The notes beneath the pieces were generated by a model. It was not told where the DNA came from. It was given only the letters and a program-made list of their open reading frames with translations, and ran no database searches. DNA of 26,629 nt from Ruminococcaceae bacterium UBA6857 (GTDB lineage: Bacteria > Bacillota > Clostridia > Oscillospirales > Acutalibacteraceae), in NCBI GenBank assembly GCA_002451715.1, contig DKDD01000103.1, forward strand, positions 1 to 26,629, in the 5' to 3' direction. Position 1 is the stretch's first letter, and each line of letters begins with the position of its first letter. A program made the translations under genes and the position numbers. Positions 18,301-24,926 of the stretch are shown in pieces.

Positions 18301-18489
18301 GAGGGTACGGCCCCACGCGTGGTGGATGCCCATCGGGTTGTTGGCGGTAATCGGGCCGTCAATGAACTTAAAGCGTTCGTGACCTGCGTTTTTCGCCTTT
18401 CTTTTGTTGAAGCAATCGTTTTCTTCCCAGAATTTGAGAATGTCGTGCTCCATTTGGATAAAGCTGTTGCTCTTTTCGGTTTCAGCCAT
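15349..18489 (-). CDS. ileS: Isoleucyl-tRNA synthetase, variant HIGH motif
   Basis: The product has 1046 residues, a class I synthetase that charges tRNA-Ile and edits mischarged valine. The HIGH region reads 'GIHHAWGRT' (54-62) and the KMSKS loop reads 'GSKFSKTGF' (about 591-599). The CP1 editing domain has 'WTTTPWTLSSN' (221-231) and 'GTGVVHIAPGCG' (313-324). Zinc-type CxxC pairs occur at C181/C184, C461/C464 and C504/C507. The C-terminal anticodon region is long, as in the type-2 (eukaryote-like) group. GGAGG lies about 11 bases before the ATG. Its promoter gives a leader of about 65 bases, too short for a T-box, although ileS is often T-box controlled in Firmicutes. Confidence 0.95.
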   Translation of the reverse strand: MAETEKSNSFIQMEHDILKFWEENDCFNKRKAKNAGHERFKFIDGPITANNPMGIHHAWGRTLKDTFIRYKYMNGYDCRCQNGFDSQGLWVEVEVEKELGFKTKKDIENYGMDKFTKKCVDRVKHFSGIIAEQSKRLGQWMQWDNSYYTNTDLNIEGIWHFLKKCDENGWIQREYKPMPWCPRCGTSLSEHEMTGSYKNITHNSVFFKLPVKELGSKIIVWTTTPWTLSSNVALAVNPEIDYVEVKVKSDDQTVILAKNAIKYLGDDKEEVLRAFKGEELVGLHFETCFPEFDAQKDIDHKIVAWEDVDAEEGTGVVHIAPGCGIEDNELGKRIGLPEVMPVDDMGIFLPGFGFMSGKDSAKIAPEVFEELEKRNKLYKIMPIEHSYPVCWRCKSEVIFRLVPAWYIRTAELKPRLIRNAESVKWEPESNGKRMVDWLNNMGDWNISRKRYYGMPLPFYACEKCGHVHVVGGKKELRELAVDPAKVDALPELHRPWIDEIEIKCPKCGENVKRVSEIGDVWLDAGIVPFSTTGYFTDKEEWKKNYPADWIVEMREQVRLWFYSMLFMSTVLEDKAPYKRALCHSSVVAEDGSKFSKTGFMIRFDEAAEKIGADTVRYMYAGAPVSNDVRFGFNLGDEARRKLLSFWNTYTFFETYARIDKPNFEGYTPDKSAMTVTDRWLVTRTNEFIRKAAAQMDDFKAYNVIKEFEVFVDDISNWYIRTNRRRFWKTGDEKDKTLAYWVLFNAISTCVKVMAPIIPFMTEEIWQNLTRRVLPSSELSVHLSDWPKEIEGFEDDGILSQTADAREVIAVAMRLRNEHQIKVRQPLSTLYISCDEEEAAKIKTFEKNILDELNIKKLVHVSDNSVLEDSFLAVNFRAAGAVLKQNVNKMKQALEAASEEEMAEYTAKAKNGEKVLVKGFDEAYDPSIFTVMTKTKKGIVSAECQNKTVVALDVTLTEDLIKEGAVRDVVRQCQLLRKEAGYEVEQRVVLSISSDSEFIMNALKENADHMKSELLADDIIFGSSIESDLEKTFDVGEDKVTAAVKKA

Positions 18490-18561
18490 TTTTTTCTTTC
18501 CTCCAAACGTAAATTTGCTTGTTCGGCATTTTCGAAGCCGAGAATATACATATACTAAGTC

Positions 18562-18590
18562 ATTATACTATAAAGATTATTCAATTGCAA
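18562..18590 (-). promoter_or_regulatory. Sigma-A promoter of ileS(-proS)
   Basis: On the minus strand TTGCAA (18590-18585), a 17-base spacer and a perfect TATAAT (18567-18562) lie 73 bases before the ileS ATG. The short leader contains a small hairpin (TCGGC/GCCGA) but no T-box elements. Confidence 0.75.
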
Positions 18591-18622
18591 GAATAGAGGA
18601 AAATAAAAATAAAAATATTATG

Positions 18623-18655
18623 AAAAAAGCGGAACCGCTTTTTCGGCGGTTCCGC
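18623..18655 (-). terminator. Intrinsic terminator of the GH3-family gene
   Basis: On the minus strand a 10-bp stem, GCGGAACCGC with GCGGTTCCGC (7-base loop), is followed by six T residues. It is 14 bases beyond the GH3 stop. Confidence 0.9.
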
Positions 18656-18668
18656 ATAAAAGGTATAA

Positions 18669-20408
18669 TTATTTGCTTTCGGCGTTTTCTGTCTTTTTAA
18701 CGGGCTGTTCCCAAAGCTTTTTTGATTCCGGCTTAAGCTTTCCGAAGAAGAACTCTTTTCTTTCCGGAGTGTTTATGACAATGACGGGTTTAACCTGGTT
18801 GAGAACTCTGCCCTGCGAGCGAAGCATCTCTTTATATGCGTCATAGCTGTGGTCTTCAAGCTGAAGAAGCAGCGGTTCTGAAAGCATTCCCCAGCGGCGA
18901 TATTTTTCATATTTTTCGTTGCTTTCGCGGAAGAGCTCATCAATGTCATTTTCAAGCTCGGCACGCTTTGTTTCCGGAATGTCGCTTTCGCAGTCAACGA
19001 GCATAACATAGCGCGGAACGGTGGGAACGGAATCGGCATAGAAGCTGTGACCTCTGAACTTGATTTGGTATTTATCCATGAGCTTTTCTGCAACATAGTC
19101 AAGCATTTGGGTCGTGGTTTTTTCGTTTGCAAGGTTAAGACCCATATTGGTTCTGTAAAGGAACTCAACTCTCGGCGAATTGTTATACATTCCGGTAACA
19201 TGAACAACGTCGAGGATTCTGTAGCGATAAAGACCGGAGAAGTTTGTGATGATGATTTCATAATCTTTTCCGACTTCGATTTCGCTCAAAGTGAGCGGTC
19301 TTGTGCCTTCTTCGGCGTCAACGGGAAGAAATTCATAAACAAGCGAACGCGGAAGAAGAACATAGTCAGTTGCGTTGAGTTCAACCGGCATTGCCATGTA
19401 ACCTTCCGAAGCGGCATATCCCATGTTATGAAGCGGAAGATCGCCGACATATCTTCTGAGTTTTTCAACATAAACGGCAAGTGTTGAGCCAATCATGCCG
19501 TAGCCCCAGGCGAGTTTCGGCCAAATGCGCTTTGCAATCGGCACTTCGGTTTCAAAGCCCTTTTTGAATTCTGCACGAAGTTCTGCAGCGCGTTCCGGGT
19601 TGGGCTTCATGTGGCCGTACTTTTCGCGAAGACTCTGCGGACATCTTACCGACGGGTCGATTGTGCCTTTTTCAATGTCGTTGCAGACCATTTCCCAGTT
19701 TTCTTCAAGATATTCGAACATGGTTGTCAGAAGAGTGATAACCATTGAACCGAGATAGGTGACCTTTTTGTTTGTCAGGCAGAAGCGAAGCTGGAAGTAG
19801 GGGATATCGGTGTTTTCTTCGTCTTCGGGATAAAGAATATCTTTCGGAGTGGTTGTGAAGAATTTAAGAATCGAGGTAAGATAGGTGAACGGAATCTGTC
19901 CCGCGCCGTTGCAGCGCATTCCGTTTGGAAGCGGATGACCGTTGAGCGAAAGAAGAAGCGGTCCCATCTGCGAGGGGAGCTTTTTCGCAATTCCCTGTTC
20001 TTTGAACCATTTGTTTGCGCAGGCAGGCGTTGCCGCAAAGCCCATGCACTGCATGTTCCAAAGGTCTCTTGCGGTTTTGGGCTGAAGTTTCGGTTTTCCG
20101 ACCGAACCGGAGGATGAGCAGTAACGGATAACTTTGCTCGAAGTGATGATGTTCGATTCGTTCTTTTCAACCATGCGGTCAATCATCGGTGCATAATCTT
20201 CAAAAGTTGCAAGGGGAACCTTGTCTTGAAAATCCTTGATGGAATGGATGGAAGCGAAGTCATATTTTTTGCCGTATTCGCAGTCCTTGTTTTTCTCCAT
20301 GATTTTTTTGAGAGTTTCTTCCTGAGTTTCGGCCGCAACGGTCGTAAAGTGTTCAAATCCTTTGAAGACCATATCGCCGAGCCAGACGCCGATGTCTGAA
20401 AAAGCCAT
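18669..20408 (-). CDS. GH3-family acyl-adenylate-forming enzyme
   Basis: The product has 579 residues. I chose the ATG at 20408 because AGGAGG sits about 10 bases upstream; the longer frame (to 20465) has no site. It resembles the GH3 auxin-responsive family (JAR1-like) of the ANL superfamily. In plants these enzymes adenylate carboxylic acids and transfer the acyl group to amino acids. The motifs are 'CSSSGSVGKPK' (97-107, ATP loop), 'YAASEG' (331-336) and 'SGLYRYRILDVVHVTG' (391-406). The last has Leu where most members have Gly before the AMP-ribose-binding Asp. No signal peptide is present, so it is cytosolic. It has its own promoter and terminator and lies divergent from a ceramidase-like / condensation / ACP / hydrolase set. 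A role in activating an acid for that set is inferred; bacterial GH3 substrates are poorly known. Confidence 0.88.
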   Translation of the reverse strand: MAFSDIGVWLGDMVFKGFEHFTTVAAETQEETLKKIMEKNKDCEYGKKYDFASIHSIKDFQDKVPLATFEDYAPMIDRMVEKNESNIITSSKVIRYCSSSGSVGKPKLQPKTARDLWNMQCMGFAATPACANKWFKEQGIAKKLPSQMGPLLLSLNGHPLPNGMRCNGAGQIPFTYLTSILKFFTTTPKDILYPEDEENTDIPYFQLRFCLTNKKVTYLGSMVITLLTTMFEYLEENWEMVCNDIEKGTIDPSVRCPQSLREKYGHMKPNPERAAELRAEFKKGFETEVPIAKRIWPKLAWGYGMIGSTLAVYVEKLRRYVGDLPLHNMGYAASEGYMAMPVELNATDYVLLPRSLVYEFLPVDAEEGTRPLTLSEIEVGKDYEIIITNFSGLYRYRILDVVHVTGMYNNSPRVEFLYRTNMGLNLANEKTTTQMLDYVAEKLMDKYQIKFRGHSFYADSVPTVPRYVMLVDCESDIPETKRAELENDIDELFRESNEKYEKYRRWGMLSEPLLLQLEDHSYDAYKEMLRSQGRVLNQVKPVIVINTPERKEFFFGKLKPESKKLWEQPVKKTENAESK

Positions 20409-20498
20409 AAGAATGATACCTCCTGAAATTTTATAAACGGACGGAAATAACTTCCGCCTTATCATTACCTACTAAGGCAGTAGCAAATGTGCTTATAT

Positions 20499-20527
20499 AC
20501 TATATCATACATGCACTCATTTTTCAA
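20499..20527 (-). promoter_or_regulatory. Sigma-A promoter of the GH3-family gene
   Basis: On the minus strand TTGAAA (20527-20522; 5 of 6), a 17-base spacer and TATAGT (20504-20499; 5 of 6) lie 91 bases before the start codon. Confidence 0.75.
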
Positions 20528-20646
20528 GATGAACTTAAAAAAATTTTAACGGTTTGTGAACAGAAATAAACATTGTGTCGGTTTAAAAACAATAGCTTAT
20601 CGCTTGAAGCTTTGACGCGGAAAGTTTGTTGACTTTGCTGCGGTGC

Positions 20647-20704
20647 AAAAAGAAAAGCCATAGCTCGCGCGCTGCCTTTTAAGGTTTTGCGAGTTATGGC
20701 TTTT
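20647..20704 (-). terminator. Long-stem terminator of the short secreted-peptide gene
   Basis: AAAAGCCATAGCTCGC (20653-20668) pairs with GCGAGTTATGGCTTTT (20689-20704) over 16 positions with one wobble, around a 20-base loop. On the minus strand the stem ends in TTTTCTTTTT. It lies 59 bases past the peptide gene stop. The plus side also ends in T6, so it may work both ways. Confidence 0.75.
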
Positions 20705-20762
20705 TTGTTGCTATAATTTTTTAACCGCGGCGAACGCGGATTATTATATCTTTGAGTATATT

Positions 20763-20900
20763 TTAATCTGTTGAGTTCACAATTTCAGTAACTGCGGATT
20801 GAATCACTTGCGAATTTTCCGCAAAAACAACGGCGGTTGATGAGCCGAAGAAAAGTACCATTGAAAGCAGCATTGCCGTTACGCGGCGAAAACGCTTCAT
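20763..20900 (-). CDS. Short secreted peptide, 45 residues
   Basis: This is a small gene not resembling any family I know. AAGGAGG lies 8 bases before the ATG at 20900. The product is 45 residues. A basic start (MKRFRRV), a hydrophobic core (AMLLSMVLFFGSSTAVV) and an FA-E cleavage site near residue 27 predict export. About 18 residues would be released (ENSQVIQSAVTEIVNSTD), with no Cys. A dedicated hairpin terminator follows. It lies between the GH3 gene and the divergent ceramidase-like gene. It could be a signalling peptide, a small secreted partner, or a relic of a longer exported protein truncated by the TAA. Two further stops occur within 60 bases in this frame, and no continuation was seen. 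Confidence 0.6.
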   Translation of the reverse strand: MKRFRRVTAMLLSMVLFFGSSTAVVFAENSQVIQSAVTEIVNSTD

Positions 20901-21163
20901 TAACATGACCTCCTTTTTTTAAAATTTATTAAAGTATATGCAGATAAACATTAAATATAGCTTAAGCCTGCGCCGAATGTTTCAAACTTAAAGCGGCTCA
21001 GCAATAACTAAACCACCGTTTAAAGAAGAATTTTAAAATATATATATTTCTTTACTGTAACCAACAAAGACGTGTTTTGTGGGATAATTAAATACAATCG
21101 GTTGCAAAAATAAAAATTACGGCAGTCGAAAAAACGGGTCTATGCCCAAAAGGGGAGTTTTTA

Positions 21164-22912
21164 ATGACGAAGAAAAGAATACTTTCATTTTCACTTGTTT
21201 TGGTGATGCTGTTTTCGTTCACTGCAACGCCGGCATTTGCCGCAAACGGCGGCGAGGCAGTCAAATCGTTTTTCAAAGACGCTTTGACAAAGTCAATCGG
21301 CTTTATTATGGAAACGCTCACCGGCGCAATCAACAATTCCGTTTCAGGCAAAGACGTAATTGTTGAAGAAAAAGATTTTACTCTCACAGATTTTTATTCG
21401 GGAACCGAAACGCTTCTTTCAAAACCCGCAGAGGGTGCTCGCTGGGCGCTCGGCTATGACAGCCAAAGCCTTGTTCCGGAAAATCGCGAAGATTATAACC
21501 TTTATCTCGGCGGCTTTATTGACGCAAAAAACGGTTTTTCAAACAAAGTTAAAGATGTTTACGATGACATGAAAGTTCGAACAATTGCTCTTTCGGATTC
21601 AAGCGGAAGAGGAACGGCTCTTTTTGCAACAATCGACTGCATCGGAATGACGAATACCGATATCAGAGAAATAAGAGCTTCGCTTGCCGATTTTGCAAAG
21701 GAAAACAACATCAATTCAATCAACATTTTTGCAACCCACTGCCATTCCTGTATTGATACGCAGGGGCTTTGGACAGATAATGTCAAAACAATTTTAAAGA
21801 ACATGTTTTCGGCCTATACCGGAATCGGAACACCAAAAAAAGGCACCGACGCAAAGTATATGCAGTTTCTTTATGAAAAAGTTGCGCTTTCAATGAAAAA
21901 TGCCGTAACTTCAATGAAAACGGGAGAACTCACGCTTTCCAAAAAGGATATCGGCGCCGAATATTTCAACAACAAAAACAGAACAACCGCAACCGCCGTT
22001 ATGAGCGACCTTACAAAATTCACATTCACTCCCGACGACGGCTCAATGCCGACGATTATTGCAAACATGGCCGCACACCCGGACATTGTCGGACTCCCGA
22101 CAGACCAGGACGATTCAAACGGACAGGTTCTTTCCGGCGATTATGTATATTATATCGGCGAAACGCTTAATAAAGCCGGTTATAACTTTATGTTTTTCAA
22201 CGGCGCAATCTGCGGAATCTATATCGGCAGAAATCCGTCGAACGACAATGTTGAACTTGAAAGACGCGTTGATATCTCCGTCCGTTACGGACACGAAATC
22301 GGACGTATGCTCCTTGCAATGAATATGACCGAAGACGAAATAAAAAACGATCCGTTCCTTTCCGTCACCGGTGACAGTGAAGAAGACATGAATCGCGAGG
22401 GTTATACTCTTTGGTATAAGGATTGGAAACCCGTTCAGGCAAAAAAAGTTGAACCGCTTCTCAATGTCCGCGTAAGAGCAGTAAGACCGACTGTTACAAA
22501 CAACGTCATTCTTTTTGCCGGAAAGCTCAGACTTGTCAATCATACTATGATTAAAGGCGAAGACGGAAGCTATAAAGTTGCAACCGAAATCGGCTTTGTT
22601 CAAATCGGTTCGCAAAAAATTGTTATGATGCCCGGCGAAATCAGCCAGGATCTTGTTGCCGGCGGTGCTTCGCTGACAAAGGCAGGCTCAATCAATCACA
22701 AAGACTTTACCGAAAAAACCGTATATGAACTTTTCGGCGAAGACACAATTGTTTTTGGCCTTGCAAACGATGCGATAGGTTATGTTGTTCCCGATAACGA
22801 TTACTGCATGGGACTTGTTTTTGACCATTATCAAGAGACTCTCTCGCTTGGAAAAACCACCGCTTCATATCTTATGAGCGAATATGCCGAACTTGCAAAA
22901 GATGTTGGATAA
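21164..22912 (+). CDS. Exported neutral/alkaline ceramidase-like metallohydrolase
   Basis: The product has 582 residues. AGGGGAG precedes the ATG by 7 bases. A signal peptide (residues 1 to about 26, ending TPAFA-A) directs export. The body resembles the N-terminal zinc-hydrolase domain of non-lysosomal neutral ceramidases. These cleave, and can reverse-synthesise, the N-acyl bond of ceramide. The visible elements are 'ATIDCIGM', the metal motif 'THCHSCIDTQG' (His192 and His194; commonly HTHSxPGG in this family), 'AAHPDIVG' (His305) and 'LSGDYVYYIGE'. The usual Ig-like C-terminal domain of ceramidases is not obvious. It is divergent from the peptide and GH3 genes and 174 bases upstream of the condensation gene. 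An amidase or N-acyltransferase on N-acyl compounds is plausible; true ceramide as substrate is uncertain in a Clostridium-like host. Confidence 0.8.
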   Translation: MTKKRILSFSLVLVMLFSFTATPAFAANGGEAVKSFFKDALTKSIGFIMETLTGAINNSVSGKDVIVEEKDFTLTDFYSGTETLLSKPAEGARWALGYDSQSLVPENREDYNLYLGGFIDAKNGFSNKVKDVYDDMKVRTIALSDSSGRGTALFATIDCIGMTNTDIREIRASLADFAKENNINSINIFATHCHSCIDTQGLWTDNVKTILKNMFSAYTGIGTPKKGTDAKYMQFLYEKVALSMKNAVTSMKTGELTLSKKDIGAEYFNNKNRTTATAVMSDLTKFTFTPDDGSMPTIIANMAAHPDIVGLPTDQDDSNGQVLSGDYVYYIGETLNKAGYNFMFFNGAICGIYIGRNPSNDNVELERRVDISVRYGHEIGRMLLAMNMTEDEIKNDPFLSVTGDSEEDMNREGYTLWYKDWKPVQAKKVEPLLNVRVRAVRPTVTNNVILFAGKLRLVNHTMIKGEDGSYKVATEIGFVQIGSQKIVMMPGEISQDLVAGGASLTKAGSINHKDFTEKTVYELFGEDTIVFGLANDAIGYVVPDNDYCMGLVFDHYQETLSLGKTTASYLMSEYAELAKDVG

Positions 22913-23000
22913 AACTGTTGTTTTTCAACAATAAAGGTAATTTGGGGCATACACCGGAGTGATTGTAACATAGTTTGTTCAATTTTTGTTCATAAAATTA

Positions 23001-23029
23001 TTGACTTGAATTTTACTTTGTGATATCAT
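23001..23029 (+). promoter_or_regulatory. Sigma-A promoter of the condensation/ACP genes
   Basis: TTGACT (23001-23006), a 17-base spacer and TATCAT (23024-23029; 5 of 6) lie 57 bases before the condensation-domain start codon. The leader contains a GGC-TTAT-GCC mini-hairpin. Confidence 0.75.
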
Positions 23030-23086
23030 ATTTTCGCTTAGGCTTATGCCGAAAATAAAGAAGAACGCAGGAAAGAAGTTGAATGA

Positions 23087-24484
23087 ATGAAAAACATTGA
23101 TAAGGCAATCACGGAACCGCTTTACGACCTCATTCCCTCTCAGCAGACCATGTATCTTATGGTTAAATTCAGTTTTCACAAGCAGCTTACTCAAATTCCG
23201 ATTTCATTTTCTGTTGAAGAAGACCTTGATTTCGGCCTTTTGAAGCGTGCTTTTAATATTGAGCTTGAACGAAACGACAGCCTTCGACTTCGTTTTGTTA
23301 TGGTTGATAAAAAGATTAAACAGTACTTTGAAAAACACAAAACCCTGAATTACATTCAGGTTAAGCGTTTTAAAAACCTTGAAGAACAGGAAGCGTTCTT
23401 TTCAAAAGACGCACAAAAACCGGTTTACTTCCTCAAGGGAGAAACTTTCAGAGTCTTCTTTTTCAAAACCGAAGGCGTCGGAAGCGGCTTTTACTTCAAC
23501 GTCAGCCATCTCAATCTTGACGCAATGGGAATCGTAATTACTCTCATTGACATTCTCAGAGTTTATAAGGCGCTCAAAGACGGTACCGAAATGCCGGAGC
23601 CGCTTGACAAATTTGAAGATTACATCAAAGAAGAATTTGCAAGACTCTCCGACACCGAAAAAATGAAAAGACATGAGGATTTCTATAAAAGATACTTCCT
23701 CAAAGGCGGAGAACCGTTCCATGCGAATGTTCACGGTCCGGAACTTCTTGAAAAATACAGAAAGAAGAAAAAGAATCCGAATCTTCGCGTTCCTGCCGCA
23801 TATAATCCGATTTACGACAAGTGCGACATGATCGTTAAGCACATTAGCGCCGAAGATTCAAAAAAGATTTTTGAATACTGCCTTGAAAAGAAGATTGCGC
23901 CCGAAAGCATTCTTCAGCTCGGACTCAGAACTTACTGCTCCGCGGTCAACTACAGAACGCCCGACGTTTTCATTCAATCGCTTTGCAGCAAGCGTGCAAC
24001 CCACAAAGAAAAGAACATGGGCGGCTGTATGACTCAGCCTTTGCAGCTTCGAACAATAATTCCGGAAGATTATACTTTTGAACAGGCTTTGAATGAAATA
24101 ACAAGCGTCAGAACAAGCTTGTTCAGACATTCGGCATATCCTTACGGACTTGCTCTTAACCTTTCAAGAGAAATATATAATTATAATATGTTCCAGGGAC
24201 CTGCCTGCATGATGTTCTCGTGGATTCCCGTTCCAATCGGACAAGCAATGCCGTTCAAATTCAATTTCCGCGGCTATAATCTCGGAAGATATTTCACTCC
24301 GCTTTATGTTATTACTCAGCCCGACCCGGAAACCATGGGAATTACGGTTCAGTATATGTACAGAGTGAAACTTGCAACGCCGCAAGACATTGAAAAGCTT
24401 CATGAAAACATGGTAAGAACGGTTATTGCCGGCATTGAAGACCCGAACACAAAAATCGGCGAACTTCTTGACAATGTTAAGTAA
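23087..24484 (+). CDS. Stand-alone condensation-domain acyltransferase
   Basis: The product has 465 residues, about the size of one NRPS condensation (C) domain, and carries no adenylation or carrier domain. The opening 'YDLIPSQQTMYLM' resembles the C1 core motif. The active-site motif HHxxxDG appears as 'SHLNLDAMG', with His141 (second, catalytic His) and Asp145 kept, but Ser for the first His and Ala for Gly. C domains join an activated acyl group on a carrier protein to an amine or alcohol; related free enzymes include alcohol and phthiocerol acyltransferases. No signal peptide is present, so it is cytosolic. A free carrier protein follows 47 bases later on the same strand, probably its donor. 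The ATG at 23087 overlaps an out-of-frame ATG; AGGAAAG is about 12 bases upstream. Confidence 0.82.
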   Translation: MKNIDKAITEPLYDLIPSQQTMYLMVKFSFHKQLTQIPISFSVEEDLDFGLLKRAFNIELERNDSLRLRFVMVDKKIKQYFEKHKTLNYIQVKRFKNLEEQEAFFSKDAQKPVYFLKGETFRVFFFKTEGVGSGFYFNVSHLNLDAMGIVITLIDILRVYKALKDGTEMPEPLDKFEDYIKEEFARLSDTEKMKRHEDFYKRYFLKGGEPFHANVHGPELLEKYRKKKKNPNLRVPAAYNPIYDKCDMIVKHISAEDSKKIFEYCLEKKIAPESILQLGLRTYCSAVNYRTPDVFIQSLCSKRATHKEKNMGGCMTQPLQLRTIIPEDYTFEQALNEITSVRTSLFRHSAYPYGLALNLSREIYNYNMFQGPACMMFSWIPVPIGQAMPFKFNFRGYNLGRYFTPLYVITQPDPETMGITVQYMYRVKLATPQDIEKLHENMVRTVIAGIEDPNTKIGELLDNVK

Positions 24485-24531
24485 CGGTACCAAAGATTTA
24501 TACGGTAATTAATTAAAGGAGACATAGATTT

Positions 24532-24762
24532 ATGCTTGAAAGACTCAGAAAAGTAATTTGCGAATATGCAGAAATTCCCGCCGACCAAATTACGGAGGAA
24601 ACCAACATCAGAACCGAACTCGGTCTCAATTCGCTTGAACTTATCAATATGGCTGTTGCGATTGAAGACGAATTCGGCGTTGAAATTCCCGACCGCGAGG
24701 CTCTCGGAATTGAAACCGTCGGTGACACGATTGCGCTCATCGAAAAATATATGAACGCATAA
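24532..24762 (+). CDS. Free acyl/peptidyl carrier protein
   Basis: The product has 76 residues, the normal size of a discrete carrier protein. The phosphopantetheine site is Ser34 in 'ELGLNSLELINM', and the sequence is acidic with the helix-II/III pattern 'AIEDEFGVEIPDREA'. The ATG follows AAAGGAG. It is the last gene before a strong terminator and directly follows the condensation-domain gene, so it most likely shuttles an acyl or aminoacyl group to that enzyme. It is less likely to be the housekeeping fatty-acid ACP, which usually neighbours fab genes and has a 'GADSLD' site. A phosphopantetheinyl transferase must come from elsewhere. Confidence 0.93.
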   Translation: MLERLRKVICEYAEIPADQITEETNIRTELGLNSLELINMAVAIEDEFGVEIPDREALGIETVGDTIALIEKYMNA

Positions 24763-24780
24763 GTTTTGCACATGAATTAA

Positions 24781-24826
24781 AAAAGCTGCCGCGCGGAATT
24801 TTTCACGCACGGCGGCTTTTTTGCTT
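24781..24826 (+). terminator. Intrinsic terminator after the carrier protein gene
   Basis: AAAAGCTGCCG (24781-24791) pairs with CGGCGGCTTTT (24810-24820) with one wobble and extra inner pairs (GCG/CGC). It is followed by TTTTTTGCTTTTT. Confidence 0.9.
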
Positions 24827-24857
24827 TTTCGGCTGATTATTTTTTAAGTTCGTTGTA

Positions 24858-24886
24858 TTGAAAAAAAATGTCGCTTATGATAATAT
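24858..24886 (+). promoter_or_regulatory. Likely promoter of the exported hydrolase gene
   Basis: TTGAAA (24858-24863), a 17-base spacer and TAATAT (24881-24886) are followed by an overlapping perfect TATAAT at 24887-24892 (spacing 23). The exact -10 is unclear, but the gene lies behind a terminator and needs its own promoter. Confidence 0.5.
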
Positions 24887-24926
24887 TATAATGTATTACT
24901 TTGAATTGCACAGGAGGTTAAATTTA

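Larger units (their letters stand above)
20409..20762. other. 354-base gap upstream of the GH3 gene
   Basis: This gap holds the GH3 promoter, a leader of about 85 bases with a small CGGAA/TTCCG hairpin, and the terminator of the short peptide gene. Between 20528 and 20646 I see no gene, RNA or repeat. Confidence 0.6.

Noticed and set aside
18490..18668. T-box riboswitch upstream of ileS
   Set aside because: The region is mostly the GH3 terminator plus a promoter. The leader is about 65 bases with no specifier stem or antiterminator bulge (TGGNACC).
21090..21163. Riboswitch in the leader of the ceramidase-like gene
   Set aside because: Only a 3-bp GGG/CCC hairpin is visible. No conserved core of a known class could be matched.
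23087..24762. Non-ribosomal peptide synthetase module
   Set aside because: There is no adenylation, epimerisation or thioesterase domain fused; the condensation and carrier proteins are separate single-domain genes.
24858..24926. Longer start of the alpha/beta hydrolase
   Set aside because: The upstream start is a TTG in the promoter region with no ribosome site; AGGAGGT directs the ATG at 24927.
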